A stretch of 64,000 nt of DNA from Bacillus sp. ZZV12-4809 (GTDB lineage Bacteria; Bacillota; Bacilli; Bacillales; Cytobacillaceae): positions 186,001 to 250,000 of the forward strand of contig NZ_VCRN01000003.1 in assembly GCF_009849585.1 (NCBI RefSeq), read 5' to 3'. The translations under genes were made by a program, and so were the position numbers. Every line of letters starts with the position of its first letter. Position 1 is the first letter of the stretch. This document shows, piece after piece, positions 8,587 through 17,114 of the stretch. The notes below the pieces were generated by a model. The model saw only the letters and a program-made list of their open reading frames with translations, did not search any database and was not told where the DNA came from.

Positions 8587-9618
8587 ATGTATAAGCTGAA
8601 GCCGCTAAAGCTCAAAACAGAAAAATTTGATAAGGGCCAAAAGCTGACCTCTGCGGAAATGGGTAAGCTGTGGGCAACGTATATGGGGAATAGCATGTCA
8701 GCAAATATTCTGCGCTATTTCCTTAAGCATGTTGAAGACAAAGATATTAAATTTGTCCTCCAAAACGGGCTTTATTTAAGTGAATCTTTTTTGAATGATA
8801 TATCAGCTATTTTAGAACAGGAAGATTTTCCGATTCCCATAGGCTTTACAGACAAGGATGTTAATCTTGATGCTCCAAGACTGTTTGAAGACGAATTTTT
8901 TTTGCATTACATAAAATATGCAGCCAAGGCGGGATTAAGCCTGTACGGGGTCGCAATACCTTTAGTTATGAGGGAAGATGTTCTTGATTTTTTTATGAGT
9001 GCATCAACGACAACTGGGGAGCTTCTGGTACAGATCAACAAGGTGTTAATCGAAAAGGGCTTGCTCATAAAGCCTCCCTGGCTGCGTGTGCCTAATAAAG
9101 TGAAATTTATAGAAAATCCAAGTTATTTTAAAGGTTTTTTAGGAGAGGTGCGGCCATTGCATGCACTCGAAATAACACATTTATACGATAATATAGAAAA
9201 TAACGTCACCAGCAAAGCGCTCTTAATCGGCTTTTCACAGGTAGCAAAAGATGTAAAGGTACAAAACCTGCTAATAAAAGGATTGGAGATAACAGAAAAA
9301 ACAGTCGACCAGTTGAGAGAAAAGCTTCATAAAGAGAATTTGCCGTCTCCCTCGGTATTAGACCATTTAGTTACAGATTCTGCATTTGCTCCTTTTTCCG
9401 ATAAATTGATGCTGTTCCATAAGGCAGACATGTTCTCCATGAAAATCAGATCATTTGCCAATTCGGCTGCTGTTAATGGAAGACGGGATCTGGCTCTTCT
9501 TTATGCTAAGTCTATCATGAAAGTAACTGCATTTTCAGAAGACGCTGGGAATTTAATGATTCAGAAAAGCTGGCTTGAACAGCCTCCTCACGCGGAGAAT
9601 AACTCTATGGGGAATTAG
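8587..9618 (+). CDS. DUF3231 family protein
   Basis: A 343-residue soluble, mainly helical protein. It fits DUF3231, built of two related ~160-residue four-helix units; the first starts near LTSAEMGKLWATYMGN and the second near PLHALEITHLYDNI. It lies 56 bases after yolD on the same strand, so it may share the SOS promoter, although a separate promoter cannot be excluded. Common in Bacillaceae, no known activity; the fold recalls ferritin-like coat-associated proteins. Start ATG 8587 has AGGAGCTG before it. Confidence 0.75.
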   Translation: MYKLKPLKLKTEKFDKGQKLTSAEMGKLWATYMGNSMSANILRYFLKHVEDKDIKFVLQNGLYLSESFLNDISAILEQEDFPIPIGFTDKDVNLDAPRLFEDEFFLHYIKYAAKAGLSLYGVAIPLVMREDVLDFFMSASTTTGELLVQINKVLIEKGLLIKPPWLRVPNKVKFIENPSYFKGFLGEVRPLHALEITHLYDNIENNVTSKALLIGFSQVAKDVKVQNLLIKGLEITEKTVDQLREKLHKENLPSPSVLDHLVTDSAFAPFSDKLMLFHKADMFSMKIRSFANSAAVNGRRDLALLYAKSIMKVTAFSEDAGNLMIQKSWLEQPPHAENNSMGN

Positions 9619-9634
9619 TTTAATATTGCAGCAG

Positions 9635-9662
9635 ACTCGGGGAACTCTCCCCGGGTTTTTAT
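9635..9662 (+). terminator. Rho-independent terminator
   Basis: CGGGGA / TCCCCG hairpin followed by GGTTTTT. Confidence 0.8.
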
Positions 9663-9766
9663 ATTGACCGCAAAACCTGCATAATTTTCAATTTTTAGAT
9701 ATAATGGAGGAAAGGAGTGAGCGGTATATTACATCAAACATTTTTTCGTTATAAGGGGACTTATCA

Positions 9767-10321
9767 ATGAATGAATTGTTAACGGATTTAATTGAGGATA
9801 TGCAAAAGTCTAACGGAGGCCATATTCTTTACCACTATGATGACATGGATTGCTATATCCAAAATGCGGTCTCCTACATAACTGCCGGTATAAGATGCGG
9901 CGGACATGTCTTGTTTGTGGATAATGACCGCCATTATTTTCATATTGATAAAGAATTAACTAATTTGTTAGGAAAAGAGGAATTAAGCAGGGTTCACTTT
10001 ATGAATAATTATGATTTTTATTACTCCAACGGTAATTTTAATCCTGATACAGTGTTCAGTTTTTTTCTTAAAAACATTCAGCCTTATTTAGATAGAAGCC
10101 ATAAGATATTTACATGGGGTCTGGTCGAATGGGGAAATGTGAAGGACTACATTCCATTAGTGGAACAATATGAAAAGAATATAGACAAAGCCATTGCTCA
10201 GCAGGGCCTGATTTCCCTGTGTGCCTATGATAACTGCAGCACCCCTCTGGAATTAAAGGAAAGTCTGCTGCGCTGTCATGATGTGCTTATAACAGATAAA
10301 GAGTATATACCTTTAAAATAA
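9767..10321 (+). CDS. MEDS (DcmR-type sensory) domain protein
   Basis: A 184-residue cytoplasmic protein matching the MEDS domain, a RecA/KaiC-like fold first described in DcmR and methanogen sensors. Typical elements are GGHILYHYDDMD at ~17-28, a central HVLFVDN strand, and late DNCSTP and LLRCHDVLITD segments. In bacilli such stand-alone MEDS proteins are thought to act in stress or sporulation signalling, but there is no proof. It is followed closely by an acetyltransferase gene, so both likely form one unit. Confidence 0.65.
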   Translation: MNELLTDLIEDMQKSNGGHILYHYDDMDCYIQNAVSYITAGIRCGGHVLFVDNDRHYFHIDKELTNLLGKEELSRVHFMNNYDFYYSNGNFNPDTVFSFFLKNIQPYLDRSHKIFTWGLVEWGNVKDYIPLVEQYEKNIDKAIAQQGLISLCAYDNCSTPLELKESLLRCHDVLITDKEYIPLK

Positions 10322-10336
10322 TTGCAGGAGAAACCG

Positions 10337-11095
10337 ATGGAAAAGATTACTTTTCAAGATATTTATAAACCGGGACATACAGTTCTCGAAAATGCACTAT
10401 TTATTCACAACCATAACCCTGACATGCTCCTTCAGTATGACAGCAATTTTATTTCCTTTAAAAGAATGCCTTCCGTTCAGGAGTTTGAGGAGGCGCATCA
10501 GTATCTGCGGGATTTTCATCAGAAATATGGCCAAAAGCATGTTAGATTTTATTTTCCGGATGACGAGGAGCTTTCTGAAGAGCTTTTGGCGTACTTTCAG
10601 AAAGATGAGGATTATACAATTGGCTTCTTAGAGTTATTTGCCATCCTTCCGGGTGATTTTCCGGAAGTCCATGTAAAGGAAGAAATCATAGTGGAAAATG
10701 TTACGGATGAAACATGGAATGATTATTTGGAATTTCAGTATGAGCATGATTCGGTCTATGGGGAAACTTTTGCAGAGAAAAAGAAGGCACAGCATCTTAG
10801 AAATTACAGAGATAAAAGCATTCAGCAGTTTATTGCATTTTATAAGGGGAAAGCTGCCGGTTCAGTTGATGTCATAATTAAAGAACGAACAGCTGAAATT
10901 GATGGATTGATGGTCCATGAGGAATTTCAGAAAAAAGGCATCGGCAGCCGCCTGCAGAAATCAGTGATGGATCAGTTTAAGGATAGAACAATCATTCTTG
11001 TCGCTGATGGAGATGATACCCCAAAAGAAATGTACCGCAGGCAAAATTACCTGTATTTAGGAAAGCAGTATAACCTATTAAAAGTATACGAATAA
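10337..11095 (+). CDS. GNAT-family N-acetyltransferase
   Basis: A 252-residue protein with a C-terminal acetyl-CoA binding GNAT domain. The motif-A region is EIDGLMVHEEFQKKGIGSRL near 195-214, and a typical MYRRQNYLYLGK ending follows. The N-terminal half is a less conserved GNAT-like unit. GCAGGAG at ~10325 supports ATG 10337, just 15 bases after the MEDS gene, so the two are probably co-translated. Substrate unknown. A terminator follows. Confidence 0.8.
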   Translation: MEKITFQDIYKPGHTVLENALFIHNHNPDMLLQYDSNFISFKRMPSVQEFEEAHQYLRDFHQKYGQKHVRFYFPDDEELSEELLAYFQKDEDYTIGFLELFAILPGDFPEVHVKEEIIVENVTDETWNDYLEFQYEHDSVYGETFAEKKKAQHLRNYRDKSIQQFIAFYKGKAAGSVDVIIKERTAEIDGLMVHEEFQKKGIGSRLQKSVMDQFKDRTIILVADGDDTPKEMYRRQNYLYLGKQYNLLKVYE

Positions 11096-11101
11096 AGGGA
11101 G

Positions 11102-11131
11102 AACCTGGTTCTTATGGAGCCAGGTTTTTTT
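11102..11131 (+). terminator. Rho-independent terminator
   Basis: AACCTGG / CCAGGTT hairpin ending in seven T. Confidence 0.9.
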
Positions 11132-11294
11132 GTGTGAATAGAACATTGTTTCACTTAAAAAGATACAAATACTATTGATTTCCCACTAAAATACGAATTT
11201 TTTGTCGAAAAAACTCATGAAATTAAGAAGAAAATAATATTTTAAACGTAACAGTGTTATGTTACAATCAAATTAACAGAAAGGAGTCCTGGAA

Positions 11295-11918
11295 TTGAGC
11301 GATGAATTAATTTCTAAAAAAGAGGTATTGGATTTAACGGGTATTTCATATGGCCAGCTTTACCGATGGAAAAGGAAGAACCTGATACCTGAGGATTGGT
11401 TTGTCCGTAAATCAACTTTTACAGGACAGGAGACATTTTTTCCAAAAGAAAAAATTCTCGAACGGGTTGAAAAGGTGCAGAAGATGAAGGATAGTCTCTC
11501 ATTGGATGAGCTTGCTGATTTGTTTTCACTAAGTGCTTCAAATCTAAAGCTGACAAAAGAGAGTCTGATTGAAAAAGGAATCGTTTCTGAGCCTGTTATG
11601 AATATCTTTCTTGAAACACAGGGGGAAATGAACGAATTCAATTATCATGAAGTCCTGAAGCTTTATATTCTTTCCAACTTGCTGGAAGCGGGGGATATCC
11701 ATATGGAGGAAGGGAAGATGCTTCTTCAGCTGCTGAATGATCATCAAAAAATACTGCAGCAGCCAAAGGCTGTGATTTGCTTCATACGAAAACTCGGGAT
11801 ATCCAGCTGTCTGGTTTCAATGAGCGGGGAAGGGGTCCTTCTTGAAAAAGGAACAAAATTGGCTGCCTCTATATCGATAGAGCAGTGTGCAGAAGAATTA
11901 AAATCTAAATTGACTTAG
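11295..11918 (+). CDS. yhbD: YhbD-like MerR-type DNA-binding protein
   Basis: A 207-residue protein with an N-terminal MerR-like helix-turn-helix (KKEVLDLTGISYGQLYRWKR, ~8-27). It resembles Bacillus subtilis YhbD, which lies next to the bactofilin genes yhbE/yhbF. The same order is kept here, with a bactofilin gene 11 bases downstream, so a joint role in motility or envelope organisation is likely. It starts with TTG at 11295 behind AAGGAG. Whether it truly binds DNA is untested. Confidence 0.75.
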   Translation: MSDELISKKEVLDLTGISYGQLYRWKRKNLIPEDWFVRKSTFTGQETFFPKEKILERVEKVQKMKDSLSLDELADLFSLSASNLKLTKESLIEKGIVSEPVMNIFLETQGEMNEFNYHEVLKLYILSNLLEAGDIHMEEGKMLLQLLNDHQKILQQPKAVICFIRKLGISSCLVSMSGEGVLLEKGTKLAASISIEQCAEELKSKLT

Positions 11919-11929
11919 GAGGAATTGCG

Positions 11930-12649
11930 TTGGAAACGAAAGCACTGGGGAACTTAATCATTAATGGAGTTGGATCGGTTAATGGCGGAGCTTTTCATAA
12001 AGTTGAGATCAATGGTAAGGGAACAGTAAATAATGACATAGAATGTGAGAAATTCAATTGCAATGGCACCGGCACAATCCATGGAAGCGTAAAAACTGAA
12101 AAAGGAAAAATCAGCGGTGCAGCCAAGGTACATGGTTCAATCAAAGCTGAAACTTTATCGGTCAATGGCTCTGCCTCTATTTCAGAAGCTGTACTATGCC
12201 AAAAGCTTGAGGTAGCCGGCAGCTCCTCTATCGGAGGCTCTGCAAAAAGTGATGAAATGGTAATAAACGGGAAAGCGAAAATTGCAGGAGACTGTGAAGC
12301 AGAGGTTTTCCGTGCAGAAGGGGCATTTAAGATAGAAGGTTTGCTGAATGCCGAAACAATTGATATTAAACTATTTGGAGAAAGTAAAGCGAAAGAGATT
12401 GGCGGAAGAGTCATAAAAGTAGCACAGCATAGAGAAAGCCTGTTCAAATTGATTAAATCAATCTTCCCCCTCAAGCTTGAGGCAGAATTAATTGAAGGGG
12501 ATGACATCGAACTCGAGGGCACCTCAGCTCTGGTCGTCAGAGGGAAAAATGTCAAGATCGGCAAAAATTGCGAAATTGGACTTGTGGAATACTCTGGTGA
12601 GTACGAGTGTTCACCAGATTCTGAGGTAAAGGAATCACGGTTAATATAG
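11930..12649 (+). CDS. Bactofilin (polymer-forming cytoskeletal protein)
   Basis: A 239-residue beta-helical protein built of short repeats of the type NGxGxVNG / INGKGTVN / VNGSASIS. This is the right-handed beta-solenoid signature of bactofilins, which self-assemble into membrane-associated filaments. B. subtilis has two such genes (yhbE, yhbF, needed for flagellar assembly); only one is present here. TTG 11930 follows AGGAGG. It is the second gene of an operon with the yhbD-like gene and is closed by a terminator. Confidence 0.85.
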   Translation: METKALGNLIINGVGSVNGGAFHKVEINGKGTVNNDIECEKFNCNGTGTIHGSVKTEKGKISGAAKVHGSIKAETLSVNGSASISEAVLCQKLEVAGSSSIGGSAKSDEMVINGKAKIAGDCEAEVFRAEGAFKIEGLLNAETIDIKLFGESKAKEIGGRVIKVAQHRESLFKLIKSIFPLKLEAELIEGDDIELEGTSALVVRGKNVKIGKNCEIGLVEYSGEYECSPDSEVKESRLI

Positions 12650-12657
12650 AAAGTTGA

Positions 12658-12684
12658 AACCTAACTGACTGGTTAGGTTTTTTT
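12658..12684 (+). terminator. Rho-independent terminator
   Basis: AACCTAAC / GTTAGGTT hairpin plus seven T. Confidence 0.9.
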
Positions 12685-12815
12685 GCTGTTTTTGAAAAGA
12701 AATTAGTTTGGACGTTATCACTGTTTATTGTTACCATTAAGAGGCCCGAGTTTTGCTATCCCCCGGGGATATAAAGGCTGTCCTTCCAATGCATAAAAGG
12801 AGTTTGTATTTTTTT

Positions 12816-13146
12816 ATGAACAAAAAATCAATCCGGATTCGTTTTTATGATTTTGATATCAGTCATTTTTTTATCCTATGCAGTTTACGTTAATGCCACC
12901 CCAGGTATTAATGATTTCACGCTTCTTACGGTTATAGGCATCATTGGAGTTATTCTTTCCTTAATAAGTACATATCAAAAAGCACAGTGGTTATCGTTCA
13001 TTTTTACGGCACTTCCGCTAAACCTTCCTTTTTTGTCTATTCTATCCCGGATTCGAATACATTCTTTAAGATTGCTTTATTCTCTCCAGCTGCTATATAT
13101 ATCATTCGTCTTGTTGAAGCAGGATGGAACAGAGAAAATAAAATAA
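12816..13146 (+). pseudogene. Small membrane protein with a likely 1-nt frameshift
   Basis: From ATG 12816 (AGGAG upstream) the frame reads MNKKSIRIRF and then leaves the good reading frame at a five-T run (12842-12846). The long open frame starts at ATG 12847, which has no ribosome site, and encodes ~99 residues with three hydrophobic segments. Removing one T joins the two into a single ~109-residue membrane protein. This is either a homopolymer sequencing error or a real frameshift. No family recognised. Confidence 0.5.
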
Positions 13147-13261
13147 ATCATTACACTTGACTTAAAAGCGATTAATTGTACAATTAGCCTGTTCTCGAGC
13201 ATAATGTACAAATTCAAAAAAATATACTTTATTATTCATCGGAAAAATAAATAAAATTTTT

Positions 13262-13280
13262 TATAATGTAAGCGCTTCAA
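13262..13280 (+). promoter_or_regulatory. serA promoter -10 with overlapping cre-like site
   Basis: TATAAT at 13262-13267 overlaps ATGTAAGCGCTTCAA (13266-13280), which fits the CcpA cre consensus with one mismatch. If used, CcpA would repress serA on glycolytic carbon. A mismatch makes this tentative. Confidence 0.4.
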
Positions 13281-13324
13281 TGGGTTGAAGTTTTCAGAAG
13301 ACTTTGATAAGATTTAAAAAACCG

Positions 13325-13400
13325 AAAAGGCTATGTGTAACTGGCGAGACGCGGATAACCGCGGGGGAGCACATAGTGTCGAAGCCGTTCGCCTGGGCAG
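13325..13400 (+). ncRNA. ZTP riboswitch (pfl motif)
   Basis: The diagnostic pieces are present in order: CTATGTG pairing with CACATAG (P1), AACTGGCGAGACGCGG with an ACCGCGGGGGAG segment, and the near-invariant GCCGTTCGCCTGGGC at 13384-13398. pfl RNAs sense the purine intermediate ZTP/ZMP, a sign of 10-formyl-THF shortage, and usually turn genes on. serA supplies serine for one-carbon units, a known context. No covariance search was run. Confidence 0.9.
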
Positions 13401-13432
13401 AGGTAAGGGATTCTACCCTTGCCTCTTTCTGT
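13400..13432 (+). terminator. ZTP riboswitch terminator
   Basis: GAGGTAAGGG pairs with CCCTTGCCTC (one G-T), followed by TTTCTGTTT. It overlaps the end of the aptamer, so ligand binding should prevent it. Confidence 0.8.
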
Positions 13433-13471
13433 TTAAAATCTGACAAAGTTAGTTGAAAAGGGGAGAATCGA

Positions 13472-14671
13472 GTGAGTATCATGACTTTAGACAAAGTGCA
13501 GACCATTAAAACACTAAATGCCATCGCGCCAAGCGGTCTGGAAGTGTTTAACAAGGATTATTTTACTATTGATAATGAAAGCGACAATCCTGATGCGATT
13601 GTTCTTCGCAGCTTTAATATGCATTCAATGGAATTTGGGGATCAATTAAGAGCAATCGCCCGTGCGGGTGCAGGCGTGAATAATATCCCGGTGGAGAAAT
13701 GCACTGAGCAGGGAATTGTCGTGTTTAATACACCTGGTGCTAATGCGAATGCTGTTAAAGAAATGGTGCTTACTTGCTTAATGGCGTCATCACGGAATCT
13801 TTTTGCCGGCATCGCCTGGACGAAAACGCTGAAAGGTGAAGGAGAACAGATCCCTAAGCTTGTAGAAGCAGGGAAGAAGCAATTTGTCGGGAAAGAAATT
13901 AAAGGCAAAACACTCGGCGTCATCGGGTTAGGAGCAATCGGGGCACTTGTGGCCAATGATGCACTTGAACTTGATATGGATGTTATTGGCTTTGATCCAT
14001 TCATTTCTGTCGATACGGCCTGGAATCTGTCCCGCAATGTACAGCGTGCCATGAGCATTGAGCAGGTGTTTGCAGAATCTGATTACATCACTGTCCATGT
14101 TCCGTTAACCGATGATACAAGGGAAATGTTCAATGAAGCTGCGTTTGGCATGATGAAAAAGGGTGTTCACATTCTCAATTTCTCACGCGGAGAGCTTGTG
14201 AATGAAGCTGATATGACAGCTGCCCTTGAAAGCGGAAAAGTGGGCAAATATATTACAGATTTCCCAAATGAGAATATCCTGAAAATGAAAAACGCAGTGG
14301 CCATTCCGCACCTTGGTGCATCAACAAAAGAATCAGAGGAAAACTGCGCAGTCATGGCAGCAAGACAGGTGAAGCACTTCCTTGAAACAGGCAATGTCAA
14401 AAACTCAGTGAATTTCCCAAATGCTGCGCTTCCTTACACCGGCAAGCGGCGTGTTACTGCTTTTCATAAAAACATTCCAAACATGGTCGGCCAAATCACC
14501 CTTGCCATTTCAAGCTACCAGCTTAACATCGCAGACATGGTGAACCGCAGCCGCGGTGAATATGCGTATACCATGATTGATATCGACAATAAAGTCAATG
14601 GCGATGTGATTCCTGGATTGCTTGAACAGATTAATCAGATTGAAGGCATTATCACATCACGGGTTATATAA
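13472..14671 (+). CDS. serA: D-3-phosphoglycerate dehydrogenase, short form
   Basis: First enzyme of serine synthesis: 3-phosphoglycerate plus NAD to 3-phosphohydroxypyruvate. The 399-residue protein has the 2-hydroxyacid dehydrogenase fold: ARAGAGVNNIP near the N-terminus, the NAD motif GVIGLGAIGALVAND, the catalytic FSRGELVNE and PHLGASTKESEE segments, and a C-terminal ACT domain (NIPNMVGQITLAISSY onwards). GTG 13472 follows AAAGGGGAG; ATG 13481 is an alternative. It stands alone, controlled by the ZTP riboswitch and perhaps a cre site. Confidence 0.93.
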   Translation: MSIMTLDKVQTIKTLNAIAPSGLEVFNKDYFTIDNESDNPDAIVLRSFNMHSMEFGDQLRAIARAGAGVNNIPVEKCTEQGIVVFNTPGANANAVKEMVLTCLMASSRNLFAGIAWTKTLKGEGEQIPKLVEAGKKQFVGKEIKGKTLGVIGLGAIGALVANDALELDMDVIGFDPFISVDTAWNLSRNVQRAMSIEQVFAESDYITVHVPLTDDTREMFNEAAFGMMKKGVHILNFSRGELVNEADMTAALESGKVGKYITDFPNENILKMKNAVAIPHLGASTKESEENCAVMAARQVKHFLETGNVKNSVNFPNAALPYTGKRRVTAFHKNIPNMVGQITLAISSYQLNIADMVNRSRGEYAYTMIDIDNKVNGDVIPGLLEQINQIEGIITSRVI

Positions 14672-14678
14672 AAATGCA

Positions 14679-14709
14679 GCCTCAATTCCGCCGGGATTGA
14701 GGCTTTTTT
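14679..14709 (+). terminator. serA terminator
   Basis: GCCTCAATTCC / GGGATTGAGGC hairpin plus six T. Confidence 0.9.
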
Positions 14710-14833
14710 GTATCTGCACAGTATAGTTTCGTCGATGCTAAGAATAAACTGATAAAAATTTAAATCCCCCGTATCTTTTTGCTTTCTTATCCCGTTATAG
14801 AGGCAGAGATGTATTAAAGGAGTGAGCAGGTTT

Positions 14834-15508
14834 ATGAAGCATGGGAAAGTTCAGGCTGAATCAAGTAATACCTTCAAGCAGAGGGAAAGCTGTATGGCAG
14901 ATATCTATCCTTCACTGCAGAGATATAGCCGGTTTCTTGCACAAAACCGCTGGGATGGGGACGATCTGGCTCATGAAGCAATCGTCCGCGCCTATAAAAA
15001 TTATGCCCCTGAGAAAATTAATCAGGCGCTTTTAAAGAAGATTGTTTACAATTGCTGGATTGACACTCTTCGAAATAGAAAGCGGGAGCAGCTGGAGGAG
15101 TCCCCTGAAGGTGAAAAGAGGAATTCCAGCTCGACTGAAGGAGAAGCAGTCAGCCATCTAATAAATCGGCTGACCGCAAAGCAGGCCGTTATTTTTACAA
15201 TGAAGGAAGGGTTCCGATACAAAACAAAAGAAATTGCAGATATCCTTCAGACTACTGAATTTGCAGTGAAGTCCACGCTGAACCGTGCACGGAAGCGGCT
15301 TCAGCATCCGGTTGAAGATAAGTCTTTAGAAGCTTTTGCAAATGAGGAGGAAGAAAAGCTTTTTCAACTGCTGCATCATTCAGTGGCATCAGAGGACCCA
15401 TCCATCCTTATAAAGTCGATTCCTTTCCTGCAATCTCTGGAAAGTCATGCGAAGAAGCCTGTTCTGCGTGTTTCATCTCCTTCTAATACTCTCTGTATGG
15501 CGGCATAG
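14834..15508 (+). CDS. ECF-like sigma-70 family factor
   Basis: A 224-residue RNA polymerase sigma factor. Region 2 is at ~18-90 ([14 protein letters not shown] core), and region 4 at ~115-165 is an HTH ([21 protein letters not shown]...). It is followed by a ~60-residue C-terminal extension not typical of simple ECF factors. ATG 14834 is chosen because AAAGGAG at 14817-14822 abuts the GTG at 14822 too closely. No anti-sigma gene is adjacent; instead a ClpP-type protease gene follows after 26 bases, hinting at proteolytic control. Target promoters unknown. Confidence 0.8.
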   Translation: MKHGKVQAESSNTFKQRESCMADIYPSLQRYSRFLAQNRWDGDDLAHEAIVRAYKNYAPEKINQALLKKIVYNCWIDTLRNRKREQLEESPEGEKRNSSSTEGEAVSHLINRLTAKQAVIFTMKEGFRYKTKEIADILQTTEFAVKSTLNRARKRLQHPVEDKSLEAFANEEEEKLFQLLHHSVASEDPSILIKSIPFLQSLESHAKKPVLRVSSPSNTLCMAA

Positions 15509-15534
15509 ATCCGCAAAGAACAGGAGGGATACAG

Positions 15535-16116
15535 ATGACAGCAATACCATATGTCATTGAGCAGTCCAGCAGGGGAGAACGCTCCTACGATATTTACTCA
15601 CGGCTTTTGAAAGACCGAATTATCATGATTGGTGAAGAAATCAATGATTCCGTTGCCAATAGTGTGATTGCGCAGCTGCTATTTCTTGCAGCGGAATCCC
15701 CTGATAAGGATATTTCGCTTTATATTAATAGTCCTGGCGGTTCTACAACTGCAGGGTTTGCCATCTTTGACACCATCCAATATATAAAGCCAGATGTCCG
15801 GACGATTTGCACAGGAATGGCAGCATCCTTTGGAGCGATGCTTCTGCTTGCAGGGAAAAAGGGCAAGCGCTACAGTCTGCCGAACAGTGAGATCATGATT
15901 CACCAGCCGCTTGGAGGAGCAAGAGGGCAGGCTACTGAAATCGAAATTTCGGCGAAGAGGATTTTAAAACTGAGGGAGCACATAAATGGAATAATTGCAG
16001 ATAGAACCGGCCAGCCAGCAGAAAAAGTAGCACGGGACACGGACCGCGATTACTTCATGACAGCCGAAGAAGCAAAGGAATACGGGATTATCGATGAAAT
16101 AATTTATAAAAGCTAG
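15535..16116 (+). CDS. ClpP-type serine protease (second ClpP)
   Basis: Proteolytic subunit of an ATP-dependent Clp protease. The 193 residues keep the catalytic triad Ser98 (GMAASFG), His123 (MIHQPLGG) and Asp172, and the SPGGS oxyanion loop at 66-70. Sequence differs from housekeeping ClpP (for example MAASFGAML instead of MAASMGAFL), and the gene is coupled to a sigma-factor gene, so it is probably an accessory ClpP2. AGGAGGG precedes ATG 15535. The Clp ATPase partner is not in this window. Confidence 0.9.
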   Translation: MTAIPYVIEQSSRGERSYDIYSRLLKDRIIMIGEEINDSVANSVIAQLLFLAAESPDKDISLYINSPGGSTTAGFAIFDTIQYIKPDVRTICTGMAASFGAMLLLAGKKGKRYSLPNSEIMIHQPLGGARGQATEIEISAKRILKLREHINGIIADRTGQPAEKVARDTDRDYFMTAEEAKEYGIIDEIIYKS

Positions 16117-16126
16117 ATAAATAGAA

Positions 16127-16153
16127 AAAGCAGCCGTTGGAGGCTGCTTTTTT
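16127..16153. terminator. Bidirectional terminator
   Basis: AAGCAGCC / GGCTGCTT hairpin flanked by A and T runs, between convergent genes. Confidence 0.85.
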
Positions 16154-16161
16154 GAGTTTGA

Positions 16162-16821
16162 TCATTTTTCAACAGAGTAGTACTCGTCAATCGCACGAAG
16201 CCAATTAACACGAGCAATATGCCCGGCCTTTTCTCTGTCTTTTTGTTCAAATGCTTTTAATATATCTTCATGTTCTTGAATGGAACGTTCTTTTAAAATA
16301 ATGGTTTTATTATAGTATAGCCGCATGACATGAGCCTGCAGCATGGAAGCTGTATTCGAAATATATGGATTTTCTGCAAGGTCAATAATGATATTATGAA
16401 ACTTCTCATCCTTTTTCAAAGCTGTGAAGGTATCTCCTGCCATTAAAGCTTTAGCGAATTTATGGTTAATATCCCGAAGAATATTAATGGTTTCCTGGCT
16501 GACAACAGGTGCGGCCAGTTCAGCTGCAAGCGCCTGCAGCACACCTAAAGGAGGCAGGATCTTGCTGATATCTTCAGGGTTCACTGAAGTAACTTGAGTT
16601 CCTACACCCGGAAACATTTCGACAAATCCCTGAACATTTAGCAGTTGAAGCGCTTCTCTGATAGGCGTTCGGCTGACTCCTAATGCTTTGGCAAGATCAG
16701 CGTCATTCAATTTTTCCTTCGGCTGAAGTGTGCCGTCAATAATCCACTCCTGGATTTGGGAGAAGGCGCGATCTTTAGCGGATATACGGGTAGGTGATGA
16801 ATAATTGGAGGGTATCGGCAT
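16162..16821 (-). CDS. GntR-family (FCD-type) regulator
   Basis: A 219-residue regulator with an N-terminal winged helix (LNDADLAKALGVSRTPIREAL) and a helical FCD-like C-terminal ligand domain. ATG 16821 is chosen over GTG 16833 because AAAGGTGG lies at proper distance. It is divergent from brnQ, and the shared intergenic region carries perfect long palindromes (16920-17004), so it most likely controls itself and brnQ. Effector unknown; a metabolite of branched-chain amino acids is a guess. Confidence 0.85.
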   Translation of the reverse strand: MPIPSNYSSPTRISAKDRAFSQIQEWIIDGTLQPKEKLNDADLAKALGVSRTPIREALQLLNVQGFVEMFPGVGTQVTSVNPEDISKILPPLGVLQALAAELAAPVVSQETINILRDINHKFAKALMAGDTFTALKKDEKFHNIIIDLAENPYISNTASMLQAHVMRLYYNKTIILKERSIQEHEDILKAFEQKDREKAGHIARVNWLRAIDEYYSVEK

Positions 16822-16919
16822 AGCTGTAACCACCTTTTCATATCTTGCAATTTTGCTAGGATTTTAAAGTTATTTCCAATAGATATATATTTAGTATATA
16901 GAAGAAACTTGAAAAATTC

Positions 16920-17004
16920 AATATATCGCATGATTCGACAAAAAGTTTTATGCGATATATTGCATAACCATTTTGAATATGTTATCTTGAGTTATGCAAT
17001 ATAT
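16920..17004. promoter_or_regulatory. Nested palindromic operators between gntR-type gene and brnQ
   Basis: AATATATCGCAT (16920-16931) and ATGCGATATATT (16950-16961) are a perfect 12-bp inverted repeat. ATATATTGCATAAC (16955-16968) and GTTATGCAATATAT (16991-17004) are a perfect 14-bp one. The three half-sites share an ATATxGCAT core and are probably the GntR regulator's sites. Confidence 0.7.
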
Positions 17005-17114
17005 TACTAGCGTGAAAAAATAAAAATATTACAGTGCTATAATTTTTCAGAAGATTTAAATTTAATAGACTGTTAGTATTGTATAACTTATCCACATTAA
17101 TAGGAGGAAATGAA

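Noticed and set aside
11995-12564. 189-codon minus-strand frame opposite the bactofilin gene
   Set aside because: It is a shadow of the repetitive bactofilin codons; no ribosome site, Ser/Pro/Thr-rich nonsense peptide.
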